Shown here: piece by piece, positions 33,361 through 41,983 of the stretch | Position numbering within the stretch: the stretch's first letter is position 1 | Layout of the letters: each line of letters starts with the position of its first letter | Source: Mucilaginibacter achroorhodeus | GTDB taxonomy: Bacteria; Bacteroidota; Bacteroidia; Sphingobacteriales; Sphingobacteriaceae | DNA: 64,000 nucleotides | NCBI RefSeq assembly: GCF_007846095.1 | Contig: NZ_VOEI01000008.1 | Location: forward strand, 93,002 to 157,001 | Direction of reading: 5' to 3' | Notes under the pieces: generated by a model | What the model was told of the DNA's origin: nothing | The model's input: the letters and a program-made list of their open reading frames with translations, nothing else | The model's database searches: none | Translations under genes and position numbers: made by a program

Positions 33361-34317
33361 ATGAAGATAACCGAACATATCCAAAACGCTAACGGCAAAA
33401 CACTATTCTCATTCGAGTTGATACCGCCTTTAAAAGGCCATAGCATACAAGGTATTTATGATGCTATTGACCCGCTGATGGAGTTTAAGCCGCCATTTAT
33501 AGATGTAACTTCCTTACGTGAAGATTTTATTTATAAAGAGCAAGAGAACGGTTTGCTGCAAAAGCTGGCTTACCGTAAACGCCCGGGCACTATTGCCATT
33601 TGTGCAGCTATCATGAACAAATACAAGGTTGATACCGTTCCGCATTTACTTTGCGGTGGTTTCACCAAGGATGAGACCGAGAACGGTTTGATAGACCTGC
33701 ATTTCCTCGGCATTGAGAACGTATTGGTGCTCCGTGGCGATGCACGCAAAGGCGATTCGTCATTTGTGCCTACGCCTAATGGTCACTGTTACGCAACCGA
33801 CCTGCTGCAGCAGGTAGTAAACATGAACAATGGTGTTTACCTGCACGAGCACTACGATAACATGCTGCGCACCGATTTTTGTATTGGCGTGGCAGGGTAT
33901 CCCGAAAAGCATTTCGAAGCGCCCAACCTGAAAACCGACTTTAAATACCTGAAACAAAAGGTAGATATGGGCGCCGGGTTCATTGTAACGCAGATGTTTT
34001 TTGATAACCAGCGTTATTTTGATTTTGTGAACGGTTGCCGCGCGGCGGGTATAAATGTACCCATCATTCCGGGGCTTAAACCGGTCACGGCTTCAAAGCA
34101 ACTGATATCGCTGGCTAAAACATTCCATATCGATATTCCGGAAGATCTGTCTGACGCCATCCACGATGCAAAATCTGAAAAGGATGTAAAGGAGATCGGT
34201 ATCGAGTGGATGATAAATCAGTGTAAGGAATTGGTAAAGTTTGGCGCGCCGGTGCTGCACTTCTATACCATGGGTAATCCCGGGCCGACAAAGCGCATTG
34301 CCGAAGCAATATTTTAG
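33361..34317 (+). CDS. metF: Methylenetetrahydrofolate reductase
   Basis: A 318-residue flavoprotein that makes 5-methyltetrahydrofolate, the methyl donor for MetH. It shows FSFELIPPLKGHSI near the N-terminus (catalytic glutamate), LVLRGDARKGD, and GAGFIVTQMFFDNQRYFDFV, which bind FAD and folate in the family, and IPIIPGLKPV. Length is normal. Metabolic logic puts it in one unit with metH under the riboswitch, but locus G lies between. A terminator follows at 34328. Confidence 0.95.
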   Translation: MKITEHIQNANGKTLFSFELIPPLKGHSIQGIYDAIDPLMEFKPPFIDVTSLREDFIYKEQENGLLQKLAYRKRPGTIAICAAIMNKYKVDTVPHLLCGGFTKDETENGLIDLHFLGIENVLVLRGDARKGDSSFVPTPNGHCYATDLLQQVVNMNNGVYLHEHYDNMLRTDFCIGVAGYPEKHFEAPNLKTDFKYLKQKVDMGAGFIVTQMFFDNQRYFDFVNGCRAAGINVPIIPGLKPVTASKQLISLAKTFHIDIPEDLSDAIHDAKSEKDVKEIGIEWMINQCKELVKFGAPVLHFYTMGNPGPTKRIAEAIF

Positions 34318-34327
34318 ATCATAACAG

Positions 34328-34350
34328 AAGGCCGCTTATGCGGCCTTTCT
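34328..34350 (+). terminator. Terminator of metF
   Basis: Perfect 8-bp stem aaggccgc / gcggcctt with loop ttat, followed by a short T-rich tail (tctctttct), 10 bases after the stop codon. Confidence 0.8.
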
Positions 34351-34522
34351 CTTTCTATCCCTATATTACTCACCTCTGCCGTAATTAAATTTTAACGATA
34401 ACGTTAACTGCGCGTGAGTTAATAATTAAAAAGTTAACCGAGAAAATATTTTAACCTAAAATGTATTTTTTTAAATCCGTGCAAAAAAAAATCTCGTTAG
34501 TATCAGGAATTGCACAATTTTT

Positions 34523-34762
34523 ATGAATACTACGCTGAATCAAAAAGTAAAAGCCGTTGCGATGAATATACGCAAAAGGCGGGAAGATTTAAATTACACA
34601 CAGGAGTACCTGGCTGCAAAGCTTAATATTTCGCAGAACGCTTATAGCAAAATTGAGCTTGGGTACACCAAAATTACGGTAGAACGGTTGTTCCAGATCG
34701 CAGATATCCTTGATATCGATCTTACAAATCTCATAAGTACCGATAAAGCTGTAGCTGCTTAA
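34523..34762 (+). CDS. XRE-family helix-turn-helix protein, 79 aa
   Basis: A compact DNA-binding protein with one HTH_3 domain spanning residues about 13-68 (NIRKRREDLNYTQEYLAAKL, NISQNAYSKIELGYTKITVE). No effector domain follows. Such one-domain regulators often act on envelope or stress genes, but no target is suggested by the context. The 170 bases upstream are AT-rich and hold no recognised structure. Confidence 0.88.
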   Translation: MNTTLNQKVKAVAMNIRKRREDLNYTQEYLAAKLNISQNAYSKIELGYTKITVERLFQIADILDIDLTNLISTDKAVAA

Positions 34763-34792
34763 TTATAGTCTTAACACAGAAAACTTGTTGTC

Positions 34793-34800
34793 TATATTTG
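34793..34800 (+). promoter_or_regulatory. -7 element of the HD-domain gene
   Basis: TATATTTG is an exact TAnnTTTG match, 19 bases before the ATG at 34820. Confidence 0.6.
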
Positions 34801-34819
34801 CATCTTAACAGATGCAGAT

Positions 34820-35464
34820 ATGGATCACGAGCAAATCATTGAACTTACCGTAAACTTCGTAAAGGAAACCCTCAAAAACGCCGAAGGAGGCCACGACTGG
34901 TGGCACATTGATAGGGTTTGGACAAACGCCAAACACATTGCCCGGCATGAGGACTGCGACCTGCTTACTGTCGAGCTTGCCGCATTGCTACATGATATTG
35001 CCGACAGCAAATTTCACAACGGCGATGAAGAGATAGGCCCCGCCACTGCATCAAAATTTCTTAAAAGCATTAACGTCGACCAGGCGGTTGCAGATCACGT
35101 GGCTTCTATCATCAAACACATGTCGTTCAAAGCCAGCTTTGATAAGGCCGGTTTTCACTCTCCCGAACTTGCCGTTGTGCAGGATGCCGACCGTTTAGAT
35201 GCCATTGGCGCCATAGGCATTGCCCGGGCCTTCACCTACGGTGGCCACAAAGGCCGCGAGATCTACAACCCGGAGATTAAGCCGCAACTTAACATGACCA
35301 AAGAGCAGTACAAGAATACCACCGCCCCCACCATCAATCATTTTTACGAAAAATTGCTTTTGCTAAAGGACAAAATGAACACCAATACCGGTCGCGAGAT
35401 GGCTCTGCAGCGCCACGCTTTTATGGAGCATTTTCTTAAGCAGTTTTACGGCGAAGTATCGTAA
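34820..35464 (+). CDS. HD-domain phosphohydrolase (YedJ-like)
   Basis: A 214-residue protein with an HD metal-binding fold: HDWWHIDRVWTNAKHIARHE supplies the first histidine, LAALLHDIADSKFHNGDEE is the HD doublet, and VVQDADRLDAIGAIGIAR has the distal aspartate. It resembles E. coli YedJ and the HD phosphohydrolase group. Substrate unknown. Not obviously linked to neighbours; the porin gene starts 31 bases later. Confidence 0.88.
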   Translation: MDHEQIIELTVNFVKETLKNAEGGHDWWHIDRVWTNAKHIARHEDCDLLTVELAALLHDIADSKFHNGDEEIGPATASKFLKSINVDQAVADHVASIIKHMSFKASFDKAGFHSPELAVVQDADRLDAIGAIGIARAFTYGGHKGREIYNPEIKPQLNMTKEQYKNTTAPTINHFYEKLLLLKDKMNTNTGREMALQRHAFMEHFLKQFYGEVS

Positions 35465-35495
35465 TTTAGCCCAAATTTTTACGATCACAGTCAAC

Positions 35496-36818
35496 ATGAA
35501 GAAAACCCTGCTGTTAGCAGCAATACCCCTGCTTTTCAATATCGTGTCTAAAGCGCAGGATACCACCAAAACGCAAAACGTTAATCTGCACTTCCAGCAA
35601 ACGGTTATCACGCAATATAAACCTGCATTTAGCGCAAAATATACAGGCACCAACAGCCTGGTGCCAAACCAGGAAACCCAAACATCGCTAACCACCACGC
35701 TTTTTGGCGGCGCACGCTTGTGGAAGGGAATGGAAGGCTATTTCAACACCGAAATGTCGGGTGGTGCCGGCCTTAGCAAAACGCTTGGTATAGCCGGTTT
35801 CCCAAATGGCGAAACCTTTAGGGTAGGTGCAGCCGAACCTAAAATTTACATCGCCCGCCTATACTTTACCCAAAACTTTGAGTGGGGTGATGATAAGGAA
35901 TTCCTACCCGATGATGTTAACCAACTGGCCGGCTGGAAAAGCAAACGCTATTTCAGGGTAACTGTTGGTAAATTTGGCATGGCCGATTTTTTCGATGGTA
36001 ACGAATTTAGCCACGACCCTCGTTCACAGTTCATGAACTGGAGCTTGATGGATAACGCAGCCTGGGATTACCCTGCCAACACCCGCGGTTACGTATTTGG
36101 CGCCGTAGCAGAATTAGGCCAGCCAACCTGGGCCCTGCGCTTCGCCTACACTATGACCACCACTACTGCTAACGGCTCCATCTGGGACGAGCGCCTTGGC
36201 CGTGCCAATACCCAAACCCTCGAGTACGAAAAACGCTATACCCTGGGCGGTGCTGATTATAAAAAAGGTACTGTTCGCCTATTAGCTTTCCGCAACAATG
36301 GTAAAATGGGTATTTACCGCGATGCTTTGAATAATCCTGTGGGCGGCACGCCAGATGTTGATGCCGTACAGGCTTACGGCCACCACAAATACGGTTTCGG
36401 TATCAGCGCAGACCAATACCTTACCAAAGATTTCGGCGTGTTTGCAAAAGCCAGCTATAACGATGGCAAAACCGAAACTTGGGCTTTTACGGAGATAGAC
36501 AGGTCTATCAGCTTTGGCGCTACCCTACGCGGCAACTCATGGCACCGCGCAGATGACGAACTGGGCCTTGCCTTTGTAGGTAACGGCATATCTAAAGACC
36601 ACCGTGATTACCTGGCTGCAGGCGGTTACGGTTTCATCATTGGTGACGGAGCATTGAATTACAGTACTGAGATGATCGCCGAGCTTTACTATAAAGTTAA
36701 CGCTTACAAGCACATGGTTTGGTTATCGCCGGATTACCAGTTTATAGCAAACCCGGCCTACAACCGCGACCGTGGCCCGGTTAACGTATTTTCACTACGT
36801 GCGCACGTAGAGTTTTAA
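35496..36818 (+). CDS. OprB-like carbohydrate porin
   Basis: A 440-residue outer-membrane protein. A signal peptide ends near VSKAQ. The mature part consists of alternating amphipathic strands with aromatic girdles (ARLYFTQNFEWGDD, GYVFGAVAELGQPTWALRFA, KYGFGISADQYLTKDFGVFA) and ends in FSLRAHVEF with a C-terminal Phe, as expected for a beta-barrel. The strongly conserved block RYFRVTVGKFGMADFFDGNE is typical of the OprB family. It may form a sugar-selective channel. Confidence 0.83.
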   Translation: MKKTLLLAAIPLLFNIVSKAQDTTKTQNVNLHFQQTVITQYKPAFSAKYTGTNSLVPNQETQTSLTTTLFGGARLWKGMEGYFNTEMSGGAGLSKTLGIAGFPNGETFRVGAAEPKIYIARLYFTQNFEWGDDKEFLPDDVNQLAGWKSKRYFRVTVGKFGMADFFDGNEFSHDPRSQFMNWSLMDNAAWDYPANTRGYVFGAVAELGQPTWALRFAYTMTTTTANGSIWDERLGRANTQTLEYEKRYTLGGADYKKGTVRLLAFRNNGKMGIYRDALNNPVGGTPDVDAVQAYGHHKYGFGISADQYLTKDFGVFAKASYNDGKTETWAFTEIDRSISFGATLRGNSWHRADDELGLAFVGNGISKDHRDYLAAGGYGFIIGDGALNYSTEMIAELYYKVNAYKHMVWLSPDYQFIANPAYNRDRGPVNVFSLRAHVEF

Positions 36819-36851
36819 ACCATTGGCAAACTGCTAAGTCAATACCTGCAG

Positions 36852-37376
36852 ATGAAAAAGATATTCACAATAGTTGTTTTAATGCTGGCTTACGTGGGCG
36901 CTTATGCACAAGCCGATCTTACCAGATCAAAGATCAGCTTTGAGATCAAGAACATGGGTATCAAAACCGGCGGCACCATTGACAAGGTACAGGCCAATGT
37001 CCAGTTTGATCCGGCGCAATTGGGGAGCAGCAAAATTGAAGCAGTTGCCGAGGCAGCTTCTATCAATACAGACAATACCATGCGCGATAATCACCTCAAG
37101 AACGAGGATTATTTTGATGTAGCCAAATATCCTAAAATCAGCATGACATCAACCTCTTTCAAGAAAAAAGGAAGCGGTTTTGTGGGTATCTTTAATCTTA
37201 CTATTAAAGATAAGACCAAGCCGGTAGAAATGCCATTTACTTATACATCGCTAAGCAGCGGCCACCTGTTCAAAGGCAGCTTTAAAATAAACCGCCGCGA
37301 TTTTGGCGTAGGCGGCAGCAGCATGACCATGGGCGACGATGTAACAATAAATGTTGAAGCAGAAACTGCTAAATAA
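36852..37376 (+). CDS. YceI family periplasmic protein
   Basis: A 174-residue exported protein with a YceI lipocalin-like barrel: SKISFEIKNMGIKTGGTIDK, HLKNEDYFDVAKYPKISMTS, and NRRDFGVGGSSMTMGDDV follow the family profile. These proteins bind isoprenoid-type lipids. A signal peptide (ending near AYAQ) is present. It lies 33 bases after the porin gene on the same strand. Confidence 0.9.
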   Translation: MKKIFTIVVLMLAYVGAYAQADLTRSKISFEIKNMGIKTGGTIDKVQANVQFDPAQLGSSKIEAVAEAASINTDNTMRDNHLKNEDYFDVAKYPKISMTSTSFKKKGSGFVGIFNLTIKDKTKPVEMPFTYTSLSSGHLFKGSFKINRRDFGVGGSSMTMGDDVTINVEAETAK

Positions 37377-37426
37377 TAACGATTTTTTAACACTGTAACG
37401 CGCAGTTTTGTAGTAACTTTAAGGCT

Positions 37427-38491
37427 ATGAAATTGCGCGTTCTCATTTTGATAAACGCTGCCGCAGTTGCCATCACCTTATCGGCAGTAAATTATTATTT
37501 TCAGCACAAATGGTATGATATGATGATAACCTTCCTGGTTACCTTCATTACCAGCTACCTGGTGTTTTATTACCTGATAGAGAAATACATCTACTCAAAA
37601 ATAAAGATCATTTATAAGCTTATACATAACCTTAAGCTTGGCCGCGACCTCCGCGATGCCCTCGGCGAGCACATTAGCGCCGACCCTATTAACGACGTTG
37701 AGAAAGAGGTTAAAGAATGGGCCCGCTTAAAGAAAAGTGAGATCGACGAATTGAAAAAGCAGGAAAAATTCCGCCGTGATTTCCTTTCCAATATCTCGCA
37801 TGAGTTTAAAACGCCACTGTTTGCTATACAGGGTTACATAGAGGCTTTACAGGATGACGGCTTTGAAGACCCGGAAATGGCGACCCAATTTTTGGAGAAA
37901 GCATCAAAGAACGTAGACCGCCTGAGTTATTTGATCAATGACCTGGATGAGATCTCGAAACTGGAAAGCGGTGAGATACCTATCAATTACACCAAATTTA
38001 AGATCAACGACCTGATCAAAGAGGTTTTTGAATCGCTGGAGCTAAAGAGCAAACAGCACAATATTAAATTAACGTTTAAACAAAAATACGACGACCCGAT
38101 ATTTGTAAACGCCGACCGCGAGAAAATACGGCAGGTTTTGGTGAACCTTATTGATAACTCGTTTAAGTACGGCAAAGAGGGCGGCAACACGGCAGTGAGC
38201 CTTTTTACCCTGCACGACCAGGTATTGATAGAAGTTACTGATGATGGTATAGGCATTGAAGAAAAGTACCTGCCACGCTTATTTGAGCGTTTTTTCCGTA
38301 CGGATAGCAGCCGCTCAAGGCAAATTGGTGGTTCCGGTTTGGGTTTAGCCATTGTTAAGCATATTATTGAGGCACATCAGCAAACCATCAGCGTACGCAG
38401 TACCGAAACGCTGGGCTCTACATTTGGGTTTACACTGGAAATGGCGAAACAAACTTTACCATTCCCCAATATCCCGGTGTTAAAAAGTTAA
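37427..38491 (+). CDS. PhoR-like sensor histidine kinase
   Basis: A 354-residue kinase with two N-terminal membrane segments (LILINAAAVAITLSAVNYYF; MMITFLVTFITSYLVFYYL), a helical linker and HisKA-HATPase modules. The phosphoacceptor lies in FLSNISHEFKTPLFAIQGYI. N and G boxes are present (LVNLIDNSFKYG; IGGSGLGLAIVKHI). No PAS domain and no response-regulator gene are adjacent. The next genes, DUF47 and Pit, concern phosphate, so a role in phosphate sensing is a plausible inference. Confidence 0.9.
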   Translation: MKLRVLILINAAAVAITLSAVNYYFQHKWYDMMITFLVTFITSYLVFYYLIEKYIYSKIKIIYKLIHNLKLGRDLRDALGEHISADPINDVEKEVKEWARLKKSEIDELKKQEKFRRDFLSNISHEFKTPLFAIQGYIEALQDDGFEDPEMATQFLEKASKNVDRLSYLINDLDEISKLESGEIPINYTKFKINDLIKEVFESLELKSKQHNIKLTFKQKYDDPIFVNADREKIRQVLVNLIDNSFKYGKEGGNTAVSLFTLHDQVLIEVTDDGIGIEEKYLPRLFERFFRTDSSRSRQIGGSGLGLAIVKHIIEAHQQTISVRSTETLGSTFGFTLEMAKQTLPFPNIPVLKS

Positions 38492-38540
38492 CACTAAATT
38501 AACATACTAACCGTACCTTTACTGAAATTTAAAAGTAAAG

Positions 38541-39191
38541 ATGTCACTTAACAGTATTTTCCAGTACTTTGTACCAAAGGACAAAAAAACCTTTTTCCCC
38601 TTATTTGAACAGGCAGCAAGCAATGTGGTAGCAATGTCTACCGTTTTGGTTGAGGCGGTTAACTCAAATAACCCTGCTACCCGCGAAGAGCTTTTCAGGC
38701 AGATAGATAAACTGGAGAACAAAGGCGATGAGCTAACTCACCAGGTTTATCTTGAATTAGGAAAAAACTTTATTACTCCTTTTGATCGCGAGGACATCCA
38801 TACCCTGGCTACTGCCATTGATGATATTGCAGATTACATACACGGTGCTGCCAACCGCATGAACCTGTATAAAATTGACGATTACAACGAGCACATCAAA
38901 AAACTTTCTGAATTGATACTACAGGCAGCAAACGATCTTGAAAAAGCAGTTCGTGAGCTTAAAGACCTGCGTAATGTGCGTGCCATAGCCGATTCTTGTA
39001 TCCGCATTAACAGCGTAGAGAACCAGGCCGATTATGTATTTGACCGTGCCGTTGCCGACCTGTTCCTGTATGAAACAGATGCTATCCGTTTAATAAAATA
39101 CAAGGAGATACTTTCTGCGTTAGAAACCGCTACAGATATGTGCGAGGATGCTGCTAACGTAATGGAATCAATATTAATCAAAAACGCGTAA
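38541..39191 (+). CDS. DUF47/PhoU-like phosphate transport regulator
   Basis: A 216-residue helical protein. It begins FQYFVPKDKKTFFPLFEQAA and carries ITPFDREDIHTLATAIDDIADYI, the conserved DUF47 core with acidic, probably metal-binding residues. In many bacteria it accompanies Pit transporters and is required for their function or regulation. The stop codon is 4 bases before the Pit start, so the pair is translated together. Confidence 0.93.
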   Translation: MSLNSIFQYFVPKDKKTFFPLFEQAASNVVAMSTVLVEAVNSNNPATREELFRQIDKLENKGDELTHQVYLELGKNFITPFDREDIHTLATAIDDIADYIHGAANRMNLYKIDDYNEHIKKLSELILQAANDLEKAVRELKDLRNVRAIADSCIRINSVENQADYVFDRAVADLFLYETDAIRLIKYKEILSALETATDMCEDAANVMESILIKNA

Positions 39192-39195
39192 GCTA

Positions 39196-40203
39196 ATGGT
39201 TACTACCCTACTTGTTGCTGTAGTTGTACTTGCGCTTTTATTTGATTACACCAACGGTTTTCACGATGCGGCCAACTCTATTGCAACCATCGTATCAACT
39301 AAGGTGCTAACACCTTTCCAGGCGGTGTTACTTGCCGCAGTATTTAACTTTGCAGCGTATTTTTTTATAAAGGACCATAAGGTAGCAAACACGGTTGCCA
39401 AAACCGTGCATGAGGAGTTTATAACGCTTCACGTAGTACTTGCGGGCCTTATAGCAGCCATCAGCTGGAACCTGATCACCTGGTGGTTTGGTATACCTTC
39501 CAGTTCTTCGCACACGCTAATAGGCGGGTTTGCGGGTGCCGGTATCACCAACGCACTGTTTTTAGGTAAACATGCTTTTGAAGCCATCAACTCACACTAC
39601 GTATTAACCATTATCGCCTACATTGTATTGGCGCCTTTTATAGGTTTGTTTATAGCGTATGTGATCACCATTATCATATTGCACATTTGTAAAAGGGCAA
39701 AACCTGCTGCTGCCGAGCGTTGGTTTAAACGCTTGCAATTGATATCAGCAGCCGCCTTAAGCTTTGCACATGGTACCAATGACGCGCAAAAGGTAATGGG
39801 TATTTTATACGTAAGCCTTATTGCTGCCAAAGTGATAGGTAGCGGTGCAGAAATGCCGGACTGGATCCCATTGGCTTGTTACTCTGCTATATCGTTAGGT
39901 ACGATGTCTGGCGGTTGGAAGATCGTAAAGACCATGGGTTCTAAGATAACCAAAATAACGCCGCTTGAAGGCGTTGCTGCGGAGTCGGCCGGTGCAGTTA
40001 CCCTGTTTATTACCGAGCACTTTGCTATACCGGTATCAACAACACACACCATTACCGGTTCAATTATTGGTGTTGGGTTAACTAAGCGTGTATCAGCCGT
40101 ACGTTGGGGCGTTACCATCAACCTGGTTTGGGCATGGATAATTACCATCCCGGTATCAGCGCTTATTGCCGGTTTAGTTTTTTGCCTGGTAAGGCACATT
40201 TAA
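39196..40203 (+). CDS. Inorganic phosphate transporter, Pit family
   Basis: A 335-residue membrane transporter with ten or so predicted segments. Both inverted-repeat PiT signatures are present: DYTNGFHDAANSIATIVSTK near residue 18 and SFAHGTNDAQKVMG near residue 195, and IPSSSSHTLIGGFAGAGI and VSTTHTITGSIIGVGL. It imports phosphate-metal complexes with protons (or sodium). Its neighbour DUF47 supports the assignment. Confidence 0.95.
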   Translation: MVTTLLVAVVVLALLFDYTNGFHDAANSIATIVSTKVLTPFQAVLLAAVFNFAAYFFIKDHKVANTVAKTVHEEFITLHVVLAGLIAAISWNLITWWFGIPSSSSHTLIGGFAGAGITNALFLGKHAFEAINSHYVLTIIAYIVLAPFIGLFIAYVITIIILHICKRAKPAAAERWFKRLQLISAAALSFAHGTNDAQKVMGILYVSLIAAKVIGSGAEMPDWIPLACYSAISLGTMSGGWKIVKTMGSKITKITPLEGVAAESAGAVTLFITEHFAIPVSTTHTITGSIIGVGLTKRVSAVRWGVTINLVWAWIITIPVSALIAGLVFCLVRHI

Positions 40204-40276
40204 ACGCACACACTCAAATTAAACATAGCTGATTGCTGCCCCTTGTTGGCAGCAATTTTGCTTTTATACCATCGCT

Positions 40277-40999
40277 ATGAAAAAAATCCTTCTACTTATC
40301 CCTTTCCTTTTTGCAGGCCTTAGCAGTTGCGATACCCTTAACCAGGTTGCACAAACTACTATACAGCAATATGGCAATCCTTCCCAGTTAGAAATGAGCA
40401 ACGGCCTTAAGCAGGCCCTTGAAATAGGTACTGCCCAAAGCGCTGATCAGCTATCTGCCGTTGATGGTTTCTTTAAAAATGCGGCGGTGAAGATCCTTTT
40501 TCCGCCAGAGGCGCAAAAAGTTGAAAGTACCTTACGCAGCATAGGTTTAGGCAAACTGGCCGATAACGTTATCCTGTCGCTTAACCGTGCCGCAGAAGAT
40601 GCCGCATCGCAGGCTAAGCCCATCTTCGTAAACGCCATTAAACAGATGACCATACAGGATGTAACCAACATCTTGTTAGGCCAGCAGGATGCCGCCACGC
40701 AATACTTCAGGCGCACTACAACCGCGCAATTGGCAGCTAATTTCAGGCCGGTTATCCAAACCAGTTTAAATAAAGTAGGCGCTACCAAATACTATGGTGA
40801 TGCAGCTGCTGCCTACAACAGGATACCGCTGGTTACCAAGATAAACCCAAACATTACTGATTATGTTACCCAAAAGGCTATTGATGGCCTGTTTGTAGTT
40901 ATTGCGCGGGAAGAGTTAAATATCCGCCAAAACATCTCTGCACGCACCACGCCGTTGCTGCAAAAAGTGTTTGGGTATTATGATAGGAATAAACGATAG
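40277..40999 (+). CDS. DUF4197 domain lipoprotein
   Basis: A 240-residue exported protein with lipobox FAGLSSC (anchor Cys near residue 18) and the DUF4197 domain. Conserved parts are LSMSNGLKQALEIG-like at about residue 40, VKILFPPEAQKVESTLRSIG, LNRAAEDAASQAKPIFVNAI and YVTQKAIDGLFVVIAREE. The function of this family is unknown. It is preceded by CAATTTTG, a weak -7 match, at about 40249-40256. Confidence 0.85.
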   Translation: MKKILLLIPFLFAGLSSCDTLNQVAQTTIQQYGNPSQLEMSNGLKQALEIGTAQSADQLSAVDGFFKNAAVKILFPPEAQKVESTLRSIGLGKLADNVILSLNRAAEDAASQAKPIFVNAIKQMTIQDVTNILLGQQDAATQYFRRTTTAQLAANFRPVIQTSLNKVGATKYYGDAAAAYNRIPLVTKINPNITDYVTQKAIDGLFVVIAREELNIRQNISARTTPLLQKVFGYYDRNKR

Positions 41000-41006
41000 G
41001 CGATTT

Positions 41007-41169
41007 GTTACGGTGAGCCTGTCGAACCGCTCTTGAACGGTAGGTCTTCGACAAGCTCAGACTGACAATTAAACGTTACTGTGAGGATCCGATGCATATC
41101 GAGAGACGGGAGAATCTCGTCGAATGTTTATAAACGAGAAGATATTGTCACGCTACGCTCGCAATGACG
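41007..41169. repeat. Stack of two dispersed repeat types
   Basis: The 'ggtgagcctgtcgaacc ... ggtcttcgacaagctcag' unit occupies 41007-41069, with both halves near-complementary. It is followed by a single arm of the 'gtcattgcgag' family on the minus strand at 41141-41169. They fill the intergenic region between convergent genes. Confidence 0.75.
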
Positions 41170-41180
41170 GGAGTATAAAC

Positions 41181-41211
41181 AAGAAAGCCTCTGTAATACA
41201 GAGGCTTTCTT
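41181..41211. terminator. Bidirectional terminator between the DUF4197 gene and pyrH
   Basis: Perfect inverted repeat aagaaagcctctgta / tacagaggctttctt, 15 bases per arm around a single base, so the hairpin has an A-rich side and a T-rich side for each direction. It ends both converging transcripts. Confidence 0.88.
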
Positions 41212-41228
41212 GTTGTGTATTTTAGCAA

Positions 41229-41933
41229 CTACTTCACCAAAGTACCGATCGGGTTACCTTCGGCTATTTTCATGAAGTTGCCTTCTTTATTCATGTCAAA
41301 TACGATGATAGGCAACTTGTTTTCCTGGCAAAGGGTAATGGCGGTCATGTCCATCACGTTTAAGCCTTTATCATAAACTTCCTGGAAGCTTATCTCATCA
41401 AAACGTGTAGCTGTCGGGTCTTTCTCCGGGTCGGCGGTGTATATGCCATCAACGCGGGTTCCCTTCAGTACCACATCGGCTTTGATCTCGATAGCGCGAA
41501 GCGAAGCTGCTGTATCTGTAGTGAAATAAGGGTTACCGGTACCGGCACCAAATATTACTATCTTACCACACTCCAGGTGGTGCATTGCACGGCGGCGGAT
41601 ATAGGGTTCGCAGATCTGCTCCATTTTTATGGCCGATTGCAGGCGCGTTTCCACACCAATGCTTTCTAAAGCATTTTGCAACGCCATACAATTGATAACT
41701 GTAGCAAGCATACCCATGTAATCGGCTTGCGCACGCTCCATACCGGATTTTTCAGCGCTTAGTCCGCGGAAGATGTTGCCACCGCCAACTACAATTGCTA
41801 TCTCAATTCCCTGATCTTTTACGGCTTTAATGTCCTGCGCGTATTGCAGAACCTGCTTGTTATCAATACCATACTGGCGCTCACCCATAAGTGATTCGCC
41901 GCTAAGCTTTAGAAGGACTCTATTGTATCTCAT
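41229..41933 (-). CDS. pyrH: UMP kinase
   Basis: A 234-residue bacterial UMP kinase, which converts UMP to UDP. N-terminal VLLKLSGESLMGERQYGIDN, IVVGGGNIFRGL and the nucleotide-binding region GTGNPYFTTDTAASLRAIEI are family signatures. Terminal TAVTL... equivalent is MDMTAITLCQENKLPIIVFD. Normal length. It has its own -7 element (41951-41958) and is not in the usual tsf-pyrH arrangement only because nagA lies between. Confidence 0.96.
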   Translation of the reverse strand: MRYNRVLLKLSGESLMGERQYGIDNKQVLQYAQDIKAVKDQGIEIAIVVGGGNIFRGLSAEKSGMERAQADYMGMLATVINCMALQNALESIGVETRLQSAIKMEQICEPYIRRRAMHHLECGKIVIFGAGTGNPYFTTDTAASLRAIEIKADVVLKGTRVDGIYTADPEKDPTATRFDEISFQEVYDKGLNVMDMTAITLCQENKLPIIVFDMNKEGNFMKIAEGNPIGTLVK

Positions 41934-41950
41934 TTAAATGGAAGATTTGC

Positions 41951-41958
41951 CAAAAATA
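41951..41958 (-). promoter_or_regulatory. pyrH promoter, -7 element
   Basis: Minus-strand TATTTTTG matches TAnnTTTG, 17 bases upstream of the pyrH ATG. Confidence 0.55.
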
Positions 41959-41983
41959 GATAATTAATGGTATTGTTAAAATT

